In this document: positions 44,803 through 53,615 of the stretch, in pieces | Layout: each line of letters starts with the position of its first letter | Position numbering within the stretch: position 1 is the stretch's first letter | NCBI GenBank assembly: GCA_965657945.1 | Contig: CBFHPW010000002.1 | Location: forward strand, 108,494-172,493 | Direction of reading: 5' to 3' | Length of the DNA stretch: 64,000 nt | Origin: CAJJDF01 sp965657945 | GTDB taxonomy: Bacteria > Bacteroidota > Bacteroidia > Flavobacteriales_D > CAJJDF01 | Program-made: the position numbers and the translations under genes | Notes under the pieces: generated by a model | What the model was told of the DNA's origin: nothing | Databases searched by the model: none | Seen by the model: only the letters and a program-made list of their open reading frames with translations

Positions 44803-46545
44803 ATGAATTCACTCCATAAAATCGCCCTTGTTTTATTGGTCCTTTTGGGAATTGTTTCGTGTATTAAATCGGTTTACGAACCCGATATTTGGTGGCAAAT
44901 TGCAACAGGAAATTGGATATTAGAAAATGGAAAAGTTCCAACTACCGATATCTTTTCCTACACGTATGCGGGAGATCCTTGGATAAATGTGAAATGGGGA
45001 AGCGAAGTAGTCATGGCACTTTTCACCAACAGTTTTGGGGTGGAGTTACTCCCTATTATTCAAATGTTGGTTCTCTTAATTATGTTGTTCGTTCTTTACA
45101 AGACCTCTTTATTATTGATAAATAAAACCTTCTCAAAAGAAATAATCCGAATAGCATTTGGGGTAGTGAGTGTGCTATTTTTATTTCTAGTAAACTATCG
45201 ATTGAATAGCAGACCAGAGATGTTCTCCCATTTGTTTACCACGGTACTTTTGTACCTACTTATTCGTTTCTACAAAACAAATTCTCCTTTTATTTTTTGG
45301 CTTATTCCACTCCAAATTTTATGGGTAAATATGCACGAAGCATTCGGAGTGGGTATGGTAGTCTCAGTTTTGTTTACTCTTGTCCTTTGGTTTGAACACC
45401 TATTTTTACACAGAAAATACGCTGTGGGATTTTCACATCCGCCTATTAAACTATCCCTTGCAACCTTAATTTCCATTTTGTCTGTAAGTATAAATCCTCA
45501 AGGAATAAAGATGATTCTTCACCCATTCAATATTCTCGGCCAACTAAATGAAAATAAATACACGGAAGAATTAATTTCCTACAATACAGAAGGATACTGG
45601 CAATATCAATCAATTATAATGGTAATTTTAACCGCCATATTGTTGGGGTATATGCTTAAAAAAGGAAAAGGAACTCTTCTTACAAAACCCTCTTCACTAT
45701 TCGGACTTGCCCCTACTCTAGTAATTTTTTCATTTTTGTATTTATCACTCACCAGTTTCCGAAACATCCCTTTCTTTTTGATTGCCTTATTTCCTGTTTT
45801 GGTTTGGGTTGTCGGTTCTATTATTTCGTCTTTCGGCACTCTTAACTCGTGGAATTTCTCCCTCATTGCAAGCCAGGTGGTATTTTACATCGTCTTAGTG
45901 AACGGAACATTTTATTCTATTTTGCTTCCGCAAGAAAAATATGGACTTCAAGTTCGGGCAGAAATGAATCCAATTGGCGTTTCCAACTTTATGATAAAAC
46001 ATAACATACAAGGAAAGGGATTTGTCGATTATCTATCTAGCTCTTATCTTCTTTACAAAAACCCTGGTTTTAAGTCCTACATCGATTTACGAGATCTAGA
46101 TGTATTTCCAACAAATTTCTTTGACAACGTATTTTTTATTTATCAAAACCCTTCAACTCCCATTCAAGGCGGTGGAACACCTTGGAGTTTTGCCGATAGC
46201 GTTGATCAATTTAATTATGTTGTAACGCTCAACAATCCTCAGTTTAAGCAATTCAATCAATTTCTTTTTCACGAAAATCCAGCATTTGAATTAATCTATG
46301 CCGATAACCTAAATTCACTGTTTATTCGAAAAACTGAGGAAAACAAAAACCTTTTTCACCAGTTCGGATTTAAACCTAACAGAGCAATTTTTAGACAAAC
46401 TTCATTGCCAAAAACGAACACCCTAGCCAATTCAATTTCACGACTTTTCAAGTGGAACTATCAACCCGAAAAGGCGAGAGATTTTGCTACCCAATCTCAA
46501 AGCAACACTTATTACAACTACTTAGGAATTCAATATGTGGATTAA
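44803..46545 (+). CDS. Multi-pass membrane protein, GT-C-like
   Basis: The 580-residue protein has about ten hydrophobic segments in its first 400 residues and a soluble C-terminal part (~400-580). The first extracytoplasmic loop has EPDIWWQIATGNWILENGKV followed by DIFSYTYAGDPW. The D-x-D/W-W loop is typical of a family of GT-C-fold glycosyltransferase-like proteins in Bacteroidota. The donor is likely to be a polyprenyl-linked sugar, but substrate and product are unknown. It is downstream of panB by 12 bases and possibly in the same transcript, without an obvious functional link. Confidence 0.6.
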   Translation: MNSLHKIALVLLVLLGIVSCIKSVYEPDIWWQIATGNWILENGKVPTTDIFSYTYAGDPWINVKWGSEVVMALFTNSFGVELLPIIQMLVLLIMLFVLYKTSLLLINKTFSKEIIRIAFGVVSVLFLFLVNYRLNSRPEMFSHLFTTVLLYLLIRFYKTNSPFIFWLIPLQILWVNMHEAFGVGMVVSVLFTLVLWFEHLFLHRKYAVGFSHPPIKLSLATLISILSVSINPQGIKMILHPFNILGQLNENKYTEELISYNTEGYWQYQSIIMVILTAILLGYMLKKGKGTLLTKPSSLFGLAPTLVIFSFLYLSLTSFRNIPFFLIALFPVLVWVVGSIISSFGTLNSWNFSLIASQVVFYIVLVNGTFYSILLPQEKYGLQVRAEMNPIGVSNFMIKHNIQGKGFVDYLSSSYLLYKNPGFKSYIDLRDLDVFPTNFFDNVFFIYQNPSTPIQGGGTPWSFADSVDQFNYVVTLNNPQFKQFNQFLFHENPAFELIYADNLNSLFIRKTEENKNLFHQFGFKPNRAIFRQTSLPKTNTLANSISRLFKWNYQPEKARDFATQSQSNTYYNYLGIQYVD

Positions 46546-46583
46546 TTAAGCGTTAATATGATACTTTGTTTCTAGTTTTTAAA

Positions 46584-46591
46584 TAAATTTG
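46584..46591 (+). promoter_or_regulatory. -7 element upstream of clpS
   Basis: TAAATTTG matches TAnnTTTG perfectly and is 38 bases before the ATG at 46630. The nearest TTTG (46565-46568) is only 15 bases away rather than 19, so the assignment is tentative. Confidence 0.4.
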
Positions 46592-46629
46592 TTTCTAAAC
46601 TAAGTAATTGTTTAGCCTAAATTACCAAC

Positions 46630-46908
46630 ATGACAAAGGAATTAACAAAAGACAAGACCCTCAACCTTGATTCAATATTAGAAAATCACAGCATAGTGCT
46701 TTTTAATGATGACGTAAACACTTTTGATCACGTCATAAATTCGTTGATAAAATACTGTAAACACTCTGAGATACAAGCTGAGCAATGTGCGCACATTGTT
46801 CATTACAACGGAAAATGTCTAGTTAAGACCGGAAATATCGCAAAACTAAAACCAATTTGTACTGCTTTGTTAGACAATGGGTTATCAGCTGAGATAACAA
46901 AAAACTAA
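46630..46908 (+). CDS. clpS: ATP-dependent Clp protease adaptor ClpS
   Basis: ClpS delivers N-end-rule substrates to ClpAP or the ClpC homologue. The 92-residue protein has the substrate-pocket motif VLFNDDVNTFDHVI near residue 22 and the second conserved region HIVHYNGKCLVKTG near residue 57, where the family usually has H-x-x-G. The flexible N-terminal extension (~1-18) that gates the ATPase is present. The clpA/clpC gene is not adjacent. The gene is monocistronic, with a 339-base gap after it. Confidence 0.88.
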   Translation: MTKELTKDKTLNLDSILENHSIVLFNDDVNTFDHVINSLIKYCKHSEIQAEQCAHIVHYNGKCLVKTGNIAKLKPICTALLDNGLSAEITKN

Positions 46909-47247
46909 CCGATAAACAAAATAATAATCATTGCTTTTGGGCAACCATATTTGCAATTTGTTAGAAGAAAAACCCCATTATAGACCGAAGGTAAGTACAG
47001 CATTTTTTTTTAGTAAGTCAATCTGTTCCCTATCCAAATACCACAAATAGGAATTACGTTGTGCCTATAGAAAAAGGTTTAAAACAAAGAGAGCAAAAAC
47101 CACATGAAATTCTAAGCACATCTCAAAGTGATGAGGTAATAATAACTGAGATTCAAGAATAATTAATCGAAATGGAGGCAACTGGAGAAATTAATACCTC
47201 AAAAAAAAAAGTTTTCATTCAATAATACTATATTTGCTACCGCAAAG
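46909..47247 (+). other. Intergenic region with a possible decayed coding remnant
   Basis: The gap between clpS and the tRNA holds no intact gene. From about 47012 one frame is open without a clear start and reads SQSVPYPNTTNRNYVVP and KGLKQREQKPHEILS to a TAA at 47160-47162. After it the frame continues LIEMEATGEINTSKKKVF to a second stop. The composition is protein-like, so it may be a gene remnant, possibly of a mobile element beside the tRNA. The first ~100 bases show nothing. Confidence 0.25.
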
Positions 47248-47321
47248 GGCCTCGTAGCATAACTGAATAGTGCACCACATTACGGCTGTGGAGGTTACAG
47301 GTTTGAATCCTGTCGAGGTCA
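47248..47321 (+). tRNA. tRNA-Arg(ACG)
   Basis: The cloverleaf folds fully: acceptor stem GGCCTCG / CGAGGTC with discriminator A (47321), D stem GCAT / GTGC, anticodon stem CCACA / TGTGG around loop TTACGGC (anticodon ACG, 47282-47284), and T stem ACAGG / CCTGT around loop TTTGAAT. CCA is not encoded. Position 19 is A (47266) and position 56 is T (47304), instead of the near-universal G19 and C56; the two changes compensate each other. Otherwise it looks functional. It should read CGN codons after A34-to-inosine editing. Confidence 0.88.
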
Positions 47322-47332
47322 CAAAACAACCT

Positions 47333-47366
47333 AAAAGCCATCCCGAAACCTCAGGATGGCTTTTTT
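47333..47366 (+). terminator. Intrinsic terminator after the tRNA gene
   Basis: AAAAGCCATCC and GGATGGCTTTT form an 11-bp stem with a 10-base loop, ending in a T run (to 47366). It lies 12 bases after the tRNA and 15 bases before the next ATG. Confidence 0.8.
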
Positions 47367-47380
47367 AACTCTCGTTTTTA

Positions 47381-48040
47381 ATGAATAATTTGATCGTTCA
47401 AAACTTTGAAGCAGTCAAGCAAAATTTGCCCAAACATGTAAAACTTGTAGCTGTTTCCAAAACAAAACCAAAGGAAGATATAGAGACTTTGTACCAAAAA
47501 GGACAGAGAATTTTCGGAGAAAATCGAGTGGAAGAATTGGTTACGAAATTCAAAGAACTCCCCAAAGACATAGAATGGCACATGATTGGTCATTTGCAAA
47601 GTAAAAAAGTAAAAAAAATTGCCCCGTTCATCTCTTTGATTCATTCTATTGACTCACTTAAATTATTAATTGAGGTAAATAAAGAGGCAAAAAAAAATAA
47701 TCGAGTGATTGATTGTCTACTTCAATTTCATATTGCGAAGGAAGAATCTAAATATGGATTCACCGAGCAAGAGGGAATAGACTTAATCAATTCTGCCGAA
47801 TTAAAAAAGCTCAAGAATATTCAAATAAAAGGTGTTATGGGAATGGCTACGTTTACCTCTAACCAAGAATTATTAGCTTCAGAATTTAAAAAATTAGCAG
47901 AAATAAGCAAACTTACTTCTATTATTATTCCTGGGTCTACCGAAATATCTATGGGGATGAGCGGAGACTATCTCCTTGCTATTCAGAATGGTAGCACAAT
48001 TATTCGAGTTGGAAGCACGATTTTTGGCTCGAGAAATTAA
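47381..48040 (+). CDS. PLP-binding homeostasis protein, YggS/PROSC family
   Basis: The 219-residue fold-type III PLP-binding protein has the cofactor Lys27 in LVAVSKTKP. The family motifs GENRVEELVTK, WHMIGHLQSKKVKKI, HSIDSLKL and LLQFHIAKEESKYGF follow, and the C-terminus has ISMGMSGDYLLAIQNGSTIIRVGSTIFG. YggS proteins have no clear enzymatic activity and balance vitamin B6 and amino-acid pools. Length is normal. The ATG is 15 bases after the tRNA terminator, so the promoter must overlap the terminator or lie very close to it. Confidence 0.9.
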   Translation: MNNLIVQNFEAVKQNLPKHVKLVAVSKTKPKEDIETLYQKGQRIFGENRVEELVTKFKELPKDIEWHMIGHLQSKKVKKIAPFISLIHSIDSLKLLIEVNKEAKKNNRVIDCLLQFHIAKEESKYGFTEQEGIDLINSAELKKLKNIQIKGVMGMATFTSNQELLASEFKKLAEISKLTSIIIPGSTEISMGMSGDYLLAIQNGSTIIRVGSTIFGSRN

Positions 48041-48116
48041 CGCTATTTTAACAAGTTATTCACAAACAACCCTGATAAAAAAGTTATATTTTAAACCTTT
48101 CAAGTTATTTTTTGGG

Positions 48117-48124
48117 TATTTTTG
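48117..48124 (+). promoter_or_regulatory. -7 element for the desaturase gene
   Basis: TATTTTTG matches the -7 consensus perfectly, with the transcription start expected near 48130. The longer open frame begins at 48122 inside this box, so translation should start at the ATG at 48149. Confidence 0.5.
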
Positions 48125-48148
48125 TACCGATTCAAAAAAACAACTTGC

Positions 48149-49252
48149 ATGAGTTCAGCGACAAAAGAACTAAAACCACTAAGATTTTCTCATACCATTG
48201 GGAAAGACTTCTCCTCCACCCTAAACAAAAGAGTTAGAGCTTATTTTAAAGAAAATAACATTTCAAAATACGCTAATACCAGCATGGTAATTAAAACTAT
48301 CGTACTTACTTTAGTTTACCTCGTTCCACTTATATTGATATTGTCTGGGGTTGTTTCAAGTTTTTGGATGGTCCTATTGATGTACGTAATTATGGGGTTT
48401 GGAATGGCCGGTGTAGGACTTTCAATCATGCATGATGCAAATCACGGTGCTTATTCCAAAAAAGAAAATATTAATAAGTGGGTAGGAAGAATAATCAACT
48501 TAGTTGGTGGGTACGCATTAAATTGGAAAATTCAGCACAACGTGTTGCATCACACCTATACCAATGTACACGAATATGATGAAGATATTTCTACGATTGG
48601 AATCATGAGGTTTTCACCTGACGAAAAATGGAGGCCAATTCACAAATATCAATACCTGTATGCTTGGTTTTTTTATGGATTGATGACAGTAATGTGGATG
48701 ACAACCAAAGACTTTCAACAACTCAAAAGATACAAGGACAAAGATTTACTGAAAAACTTTAATCAAAGTTACAAGGTAAACATGTTCAAAATGGTCGCTA
48801 GTAAACTATTCTACTATACTCTTATCATTGCTTTGCCTATCATTATCTTACCAATTGCTTGGTACTGGGTTGTTCTATTTGTATTCATTATGCACTACAT
48901 TGCGGGCTTCATATTAGGCATTGTTTTTCAACCTGCTCATGTTGTGCCAGAAACTGAATTTGTAACGGCTTCAGATGACTTAACAGTTGAGAACAACTTT
49001 GCTATACACCAAATGCAAACTACGAGTAATTTTGCCCCAAAAAGTAGAATTTTCGCTTGGTATGTAGGCGGGTTAAACTATCAGGTAGAACACCATTTGT
49101 TTCCCAATATTTGTCACGTACATTACAAAAAACTATCTAAAATAGTACAGGAAACTGCACAGGAATTTAACGTACCTTACAATAGCCATAAAACCTTTTT
49201 ACAAGCAATTTACTACCATGGTAAAATGCTAAAACAACTAGGAAAAGCATAA
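48149..49252 (+). CDS. Membrane fatty acid desaturase (acyl-lipid type)
   Basis: From the ATG at 48149 the protein has 367 residues and about four membrane segments. The three histidine boxes of di-iron membrane desaturases are present: HDANHGAY, HNVLHHTYTN and QVEHHLFPNICH. The Q-x-x-HH form of the last box groups it with front-end/linoleoyl-CoA-type desaturases; it has no fused cytochrome b5 domain. It should introduce a double bond into membrane-lipid acyl chains, perhaps in cold adaptation. The regiospecificity cannot be read from the sequence. The gene is monocistronic with its own promoter and terminator. Confidence 0.88.
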   Translation: MSSATKELKPLRFSHTIGKDFSSTLNKRVRAYFKENNISKYANTSMVIKTIVLTLVYLVPLILILSGVVSSFWMVLLMYVIMGFGMAGVGLSIMHDANHGAYSKKENINKWVGRIINLVGGYALNWKIQHNVLHHTYTNVHEYDEDISTIGIMRFSPDEKWRPIHKYQYLYAWFFYGLMTVMWMTTKDFQQLKRYKDKDLLKNFNQSYKVNMFKMVASKLFYYTLIIALPIIILPIAWYWVVLFVFIMHYIAGFILGIVFQPAHVVPETEFVTASDDLTVENNFAIHQMQTTSNFAPKSRIFAWYVGGLNYQVEHHLFPNICHVHYKKLSKIVQETAQEFNVPYNSHKTFLQAIYYHGKMLKQLGKA

Positions 49253-49268
49253 CCTATTTTTCAATACC

Positions 49269-49308
49269 AAAAAAAGCGCTCAAACCATGTTTAGAGCGCT
49301 TTTTTTTG
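49269..49308 (+). terminator. Bidirectional terminator between desaturase and thiolase
   Basis: AGCGCTC-AAAC and GTTT-A-GAGCGCT pair with one bulged A. The stem is flanked by a run of A on the left and eight T on the right, so it can serve both convergent genes, though the thiolase stop is 85 bases away. Confidence 0.8.
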
Positions 49309-49392
49309 TCGAATTTATCTAGACTGAAATAGTTTTATCTATGCGTTTATTTTACTTGTGAGGTATCTAACTATTTTAAATAAAAATCCTAT

Positions 49393-50568
49393 CTATATAT
49401 TTTGAATAACCATAGCAGAAGCTCCTCCACCTCCATTACAAATTCCGGCAGCACCAATTTTACCACCATTCTGTTTGAGCACATGAATCAGAGTCACAAT
49501 AATGCGAGAACCTGAATTACCGAGTGGATGACCTATAGATACTGCTCCACCATTCACATCTACTTTAGAAGCATCCAATCCCAACTTTTGAATATTGGCT
49601 AACCCTACAACCGAAAAAGCTTGATTCAATTCCCAATAATCAACATCTTCCTTTACTAGGTTAGCTTTTTTTAAGGCTTTCGGGATTGCTTTGGAAGGGG
49701 CCGTTGTAAACCATTCAGGTTCTTGCGCTGCATCTGCATAGCTTATAATTTTAGCTATCGGTTTTATTCCCAATTCCTCTGCTTTCTCTTTGGAGCAAAT
49801 AATCAAAGCAGAAGCTCCATCATTCAAAGTTGAGGCATTTGCCGCTGTTACTGATCCTTCTTTTTGGAATACTGGTCTCAATGTTGGAATCTTTTCCATT
49901 CTTACATTCTTGTACTCCTCATCTTCTGAAATCACCAAGGCATCTCCCCTCCTTTGTGGCACTTCTACTGGAACTACTTCTTCAGAAAACTTTCCCTCTT
50001 CCCAAGCTTTGGCAGCTCTTCTGTATGATTCCATGGCAAACTCATCTTGTTCTTCACGTGAAATATTACATTCTTTTGCACACAATTCAGCTGCATTACC
50101 CATGTGATAATCGTTGTATACGTCAGTTAATCCATCCAAAACCATTCCGTCTTTTAACGAAATATCTCCTAATTTTTGACCATTTCGGGCATTCATGTAG
50201 TGAGGAACCAAACTCATATTCTCCATACCCCCTGCCACAACTAACTCATTGTCTCCCGCAAGAATGGATTGTGCTGCTAAAGAAATTGACTTCATACCTG
50301 AAGCACACACTTTATTGATTGTGGTGGCAGGAACTGTATTTGAAATGCCTGCAAACATGGCCGCCTGTCTTGCTGGTGCTTGTCCCAATCCAGCCTGCAA
50401 CACATTGCCCATAAACACTTCGTTGATGTCGTTAGGCGATATCCCTGCTTTGTTTATTGCGCCTTTTATTGCTATGGCTCCAAGTTTGGTGGCTGGAACT
50501 GTCGATAATGATCCCCCAAAGCTACCTATTGGCGTTCTTACTGCTGATAGTATATATATTTCTTTCAT
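49393..50568 (-). CDS. Acetyl-CoA C-acyltransferase (thiolase)
   Basis: The 391-residue thiolase has the acyl-accepting Cys88 in INKVCASGMKS, the GGMENMSLVPHY loop, and the C-terminal active-site motifs GHPLGNSGSRI (His) and CNGGGGASAMVI (second Cys). It condenses or cleaves acetyl-CoA units. The loop sequence fits acetyl-CoA C-acetyltransferases better than FadA beta-oxidation enzymes, but both are possible. It is monocistronic, with a perfect -7 element (TATTTTTG) at 50588-50595 on this strand. Confidence 0.92.
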   Translation of the reverse strand: MKEIYILSAVRTPIGSFGGSLSTVPATKLGAIAIKGAINKAGISPNDINEVFMGNVLQAGLGQAPARQAAMFAGISNTVPATTINKVCASGMKSISLAAQSILAGDNELVVAGGMENMSLVPHYMNARNGQKLGDISLKDGMVLDGLTDVYNDYHMGNAAELCAKECNISREEQDEFAMESYRRAAKAWEEGKFSEEVVPVEVPQRRGDALVISEDEEYKNVRMEKIPTLRPVFQKEGSVTAANASTLNDGASALIICSKEKAEELGIKPIAKIISYADAAQEPEWFTTAPSKAIPKALKKANLVKEDVDYWELNQAFSVVGLANIQKLGLDASKVDVNGGAVSIGHPLGNSGSRIIVTLIHVLKQNGGKIGAAGICNGGGGASAMVIQNI

Positions 50569-50587
50569 GATATTTTTTTATTGAATT

Positions 50588-50595
50588 CAAAAATA
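50588..50595 (-). promoter_or_regulatory. -7 element for the thiolase gene
   Basis: Minus-strand TATTTTTG is a perfect TAnnTTTG match located 20 bases before the ATG at 50568. No TTTG is found 19 bases further upstream. Confidence 0.45.
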
Positions 50596-50733
50596 AGGAA
50601 TTTGTAACTTATTTTTTGGGTTCTTTGAAAAAATAAGACCTTCCGTATCGATTTTTTCTGAGCTTCACGTTTCGAAAATTAAACTCATGTAAAAAATAAA
50701 ACTTAAAAAATATGCTCGTTTGAATTAAAAAAA

Positions 50734-50764
50734 TTTAGGTTCCGTTCAAATAATTGTAATTTTG
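50734..50764 (+). promoter_or_regulatory. Promoter for the DUF3109 gene
   Basis: TTTA (50734-50737), exactly 19 bases, then TAATTTTG (50757-50764), followed 19 bases later by the ATG at 50784. It is among the best consensus matches in the window. Confidence 0.65.
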
Positions 50765-50783
50765 AATTACTAAATAATAGAAA

Positions 50784-51353
50784 ATGATAGAATTAGACGA
50801 TAAACTAATCTCCGAAGAACTATTTACAAATCAGTTTGTTTGTAATCTATCTGCCTGTAAAGGTGCATGTTGTATAGAGGGCGATGCTGGAGCACCTCTA
50901 GAACATAATGAAAAAGAACTTATCGAGAAAAACTTGGAGAAAATTATGCCTTTTATGAGGCAAGAAGGAATAGAAAAAGTACAGGATGAAGGTGTCTCCT
51001 ATACGGATTTTGATGGCGAACAAGTGACAAGTTTGGTAAACAACAAGGAGTGTACTTTTGTGTTTTTTGATGAAAACAATACTGCAAAATGTGCTATTGA
51101 AAAGTCATACAGAGAAGGGAAAATCGAATTTAATAAGCCTATATCTTGCCATCTCTATCCAATTCGAATAAAAAAACTTAAATACTACGATGCATTGGAT
51201 TACAATAAATGGGAAATTTGTTCGCCAGCCTGCTCATTGGGTGAAGAGTTGAAAGTTCCAGTATATAAATTTTTAAAGGAACCACTGATAACAAAATACG
51301 GTTTGGAGTTCTATAAAAAATTAGAGCTAGTTGGCAAAGAACTCTTAAAATAA
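50784..51353 (+). CDS. DUF3109 cysteine-rich protein
   Basis: The 189-residue protein belongs to the DUF3109 family, related to YkgJ-type Fe-S/zinc proteins. The cysteines form CNLSACKGACC near residue 21. Later come NKECTFVFFDENNTAKCAIE (about 88-108), SCHLYPI (about 119) and EICSPACS (about 144). The array of about ten cysteines suggests a bound metal or Fe-S cluster, which has not been characterised. It is convergent with the SpoIID-like gene and their ends overlap by 9 bases. Confidence 0.85.
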   Translation: MIELDDKLISEELFTNQFVCNLSACKGACCIEGDAGAPLEHNEKELIEKNLEKIMPFMRQEGIEKVQDEGVSYTDFDGEQVTSLVNNKECTFVFFDENNTAKCAIEKSYREGKIEFNKPISCHLYPIRIKKLKYYDALDYNKWEICSPACSLGEELKVPVYKFLKEPLITKYGLEFYKKLELVGKELLK

Positions 51354-52484
51354 TCGGTAATATTCTACCTTAGAAATGCTCATGACAGAAACATCTTTGT
51401 AATAATAATAAAGTATTTCTTTGTAAGAATGAGACTTCGACATCACAATTCCTCCTTCTTGACATAGACCTACTCCATGGCCATATCCTCTTCCTATCAA
51501 TACAATTTGATTTCCAATTTCATACACGGAAAAGTAGGTAGATTTCAATCTGTATTGTTTTCGAATATTAACCAAACGAATTTTCTGACTACCAATGGAG
51601 TAAAACTCCTTCCTCTCGATTTGTTCGAAGTCTAGTTTTGTTGCATCAAAATAGGATTTTGGTTTACCAGTTTGTTGAGAGAGAAAGGACACCCAAGAAT
51701 TTTTTGACAAGGTTTTTTTCCACTTTGCTTGTTTTGAATTTAAACAAAATGTGTCTTTTACGCTTTCCATACAAGGTAGTTTTTTGCTCCATACAAAATC
51801 AGTGGTTACAGTGCTTCCTCCACAATTAGAATGAAATAAGGTATTTATATAATTCAAACTAGAATCTACTAGCACCTCTTCAGAAGTTTCGTTTACAGCT
51901 TGAGCAATATTCGTTCTATCATTTATTCCTTTATATACTTGACAATGCGTGTGATCACATAAATCAAACCCCTCTTTTTTGTGCTTCTGATGGTGCAAGG
52001 CATAAGTTCTTGAGATAACCGCCTGAACCTTGTAATACTCTAATTCATAGCCATACCCCGCTTCCCCTTTAATCACACCCTCCACATATGTATCAATAGA
52101 GATTTCATTTACCACTTTTAGTTTTCCATTAATCGCATAGACCACAAAACTTCCCATGTATGGACGAGATATTTTGTCATCATTCCAAGTCAAACTATTG
52201 AATTCGCTATTGTTCTCCAACCTAAACCAAATGCGCGTTCCAATTGTTTTGTTGTTGAAGTAAGCTGTCACTTTATCTCCTTTTGCGATGAAAACAATTT
52301 TATCTGTTTTATTACTTAAGGTTTGATACGCTTCTTTTTCCGAAAAAAAAGTAAACCTACCAATGTGATAATTTACAGAGACTCTGGTTGGGTTATTTTC
52401 ATAAAAAAGACCAATTCTCAAATCCCTCGCTTCGGTTGTAAAAGCAATAAAAAGGAGAAGTAAACCGACTAATTTCTTTTTCAT
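51345..52484 (-). CDS. SpoIID/LytB-domain peptidoglycan lytic transglycosylase-like protein
   Basis: The 379-residue exported protein has a signal peptide (~1-19, ending TTEA). The SpoIID domain (~125-320) has the conserved GEAGYGYELEYYKVQAVISR region with its catalytic Glu, then THCQVYKGI, then FHSNCGGSTVTTDFVW, and the end motif GRGYGHGVGLCQEGG. The N-terminal ~100 residues are beta-rich and may bind the cell wall. SpoIID cuts glycan strands freed of stem peptides. Its start overlaps lpxB by 4 bases, so they are translationally coupled. It may remodel the cell wall in growth; sporulation does not occur in this lineage. Confidence 0.88.
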   Translation of the reverse strand: MKKKLVGLLLLFIAFTTEARDLRIGLFYENNPTRVSVNYHIGRFTFFSEKEAYQTLSNKTDKIVFIAKGDKVTAYFNNKTIGTRIWFRLENNSEFNSLTWNDDKISRPYMGSFVVYAINGKLKVVNEISIDTYVEGVIKGEAGYGYELEYYKVQAVISRTYALHHQKHKKEGFDLCDHTHCQVYKGINDRTNIAQAVNETSEEVLVDSSLNYINTLFHSNCGGSTVTTDFVWSKKLPCMESVKDTFCLNSKQAKWKKTLSKNSWVSFLSQQTGKPKSYFDATKLDFEQIERKEFYSIGSQKIRLVNIRKQYRLKSTYFSVYEIGNQIVLIGRGYGHGVGLCQEGGIVMSKSHSYKEILYYYYKDVSVMSISKVEYYRLF

Positions 52485-53605
52485 TTTTTATTCGTCATGA
52501 ATCGTACAATATGAGCAGCTGTATTACTTGAAGCTCCGCCAACTCCCAATTGTTGGATAAGTTGAGCATAATCTGCTAGTACATGTTCTCGTGTTTGCCC
52601 TTCGATAATTTTGCCAAGTTCTTGGTAAATTTTTTCTTTGGTTAAGTCATGCTGAATAAGTTCAGTCACCACCTCTTTATCCATGATTAGATTGACTAAA
52701 GAAATGAACTTAATCTTTACCAACATTTTTGCTATTCTATAGGAAATGGGATTTGCTTTGTAACATACTACTTGAGGTACCTTGAACAAAGCTGTTTCGA
52801 GAGTTGCGGTACCCGAAGTAATTAATCCAGCATGGCTATTCATCAACAAAGGATAGGTTTCGCCAAACACGAGGGATACAGATTCCCGTCCTTCGATAAT
52901 TTCTTCGTACACCGCTTTATCTTGGGAAGGTGCTCCGCCAATTACAAATTGATAAGCCGGAAACTGATCGATTACCGAAAGCATGACAGGTAGTTTCGAT
53001 TTTATTTCTTGAGTTCGGCTGCCAGGCAACAAGGCAATAATTGGCTTGGTTGACAAAGAGTGTTTTAAACGAAAGTCTTCTGAAACATATCCTTCTTTGA
53101 ACTTTGAAATTTCATCTAACAATGGATTTCCTACAAACTCTACTTCGCAACCACATTCTTTATAAAAAGGTTTCTCGAATGGAAGAATGACGAAAAGCTT
53201 GTCTACAAACTTTTTTATCTTTTCCACTCTATTTTTTTTCCATGCCCATACCGTGGGAGAAATGTAGTAAAAAACGGTTATATTCTGGGAATGAATAAAT
53301 TCTGCCATTCTTAAATTAAAACCTGGATAGTCGATCAAAATAACTGCATCGGGTTTGTACCCAATTATTTCGTTCTTACATAATTTAAAATTACCCAAAA
53401 TGGTTTTGATGTTTAAAAGCACTTCGGCAAATCCCATGAAAGCTAATTCTTTGTAATGCTTGGTAATTTCTACACCTTCTGATTTCATCTTGTCTCCACC
53501 CCAACCACTAAATTCTGCTGTTGGCTGCCTTTTCTTTAGTTCAGCAACTAAATTGGCTCCGTGCATGTCTCCTGAAGCCTCTCCGGCAATTATGTAATAT
53601 TTCAT
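52481..53605 (-). CDS. lpxB: Lipid-A-disaccharide synthase
   Basis: LpxB joins UDP-2,3-diacylglucosamine and lipid X to form the lipid A disaccharide at the inner membrane. The 374-residue GT-B glycosyltransferase has IAGEASGDMHGANLV at the N-terminus, GWGGDKM, YISPTVWAWKKNR, PFEKPFYKECG and ALLPGSRTQEI. SGTATLETALF and VVCYKANPISYRIAK form the donor-binding part. It is normal in length. It lies 10 bases after a small membrane gene and overlaps the SpoIID-like gene. This supports an outer membrane with LPS-type lipid A. Confidence 0.95.
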   Translation of the reverse strand: MKYYIIAGEASGDMHGANLVAELKKRQPTAEFSGWGGDKMKSEGVEITKHYKELAFMGFAEVLLNIKTILGNFKLCKNEIIGYKPDAVILIDYPGFNLRMAEFIHSQNITVFYYISPTVWAWKKNRVEKIKKFVDKLFVILPFEKPFYKECGCEVEFVGNPLLDEISKFKEGYVSEDFRLKHSLSTKPIIALLPGSRTQEIKSKLPVMLSVIDQFPAYQFVIGGAPSQDKAVYEEIIEGRESVSLVFGETYPLLMNSHAGLITSGTATLETALFKVPQVVCYKANPISYRIAKMLVKIKFISLVNLIMDKEVVTELIQHDLTKEKIYQELGKIIEGQTREHVLADYAQLIQQLGVGGASSNTAAHIVRFMTNKK

Positions 53606-53615
53606 TTACTTTTTT

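Noticed and set aside
49830..50318. 162-codon plus-strand frame opposite the thiolase gene
   Set aside because: It is entirely antisense to a well-supported thiolase and its His/Pro/Leu-rich translation has no family resemblance.
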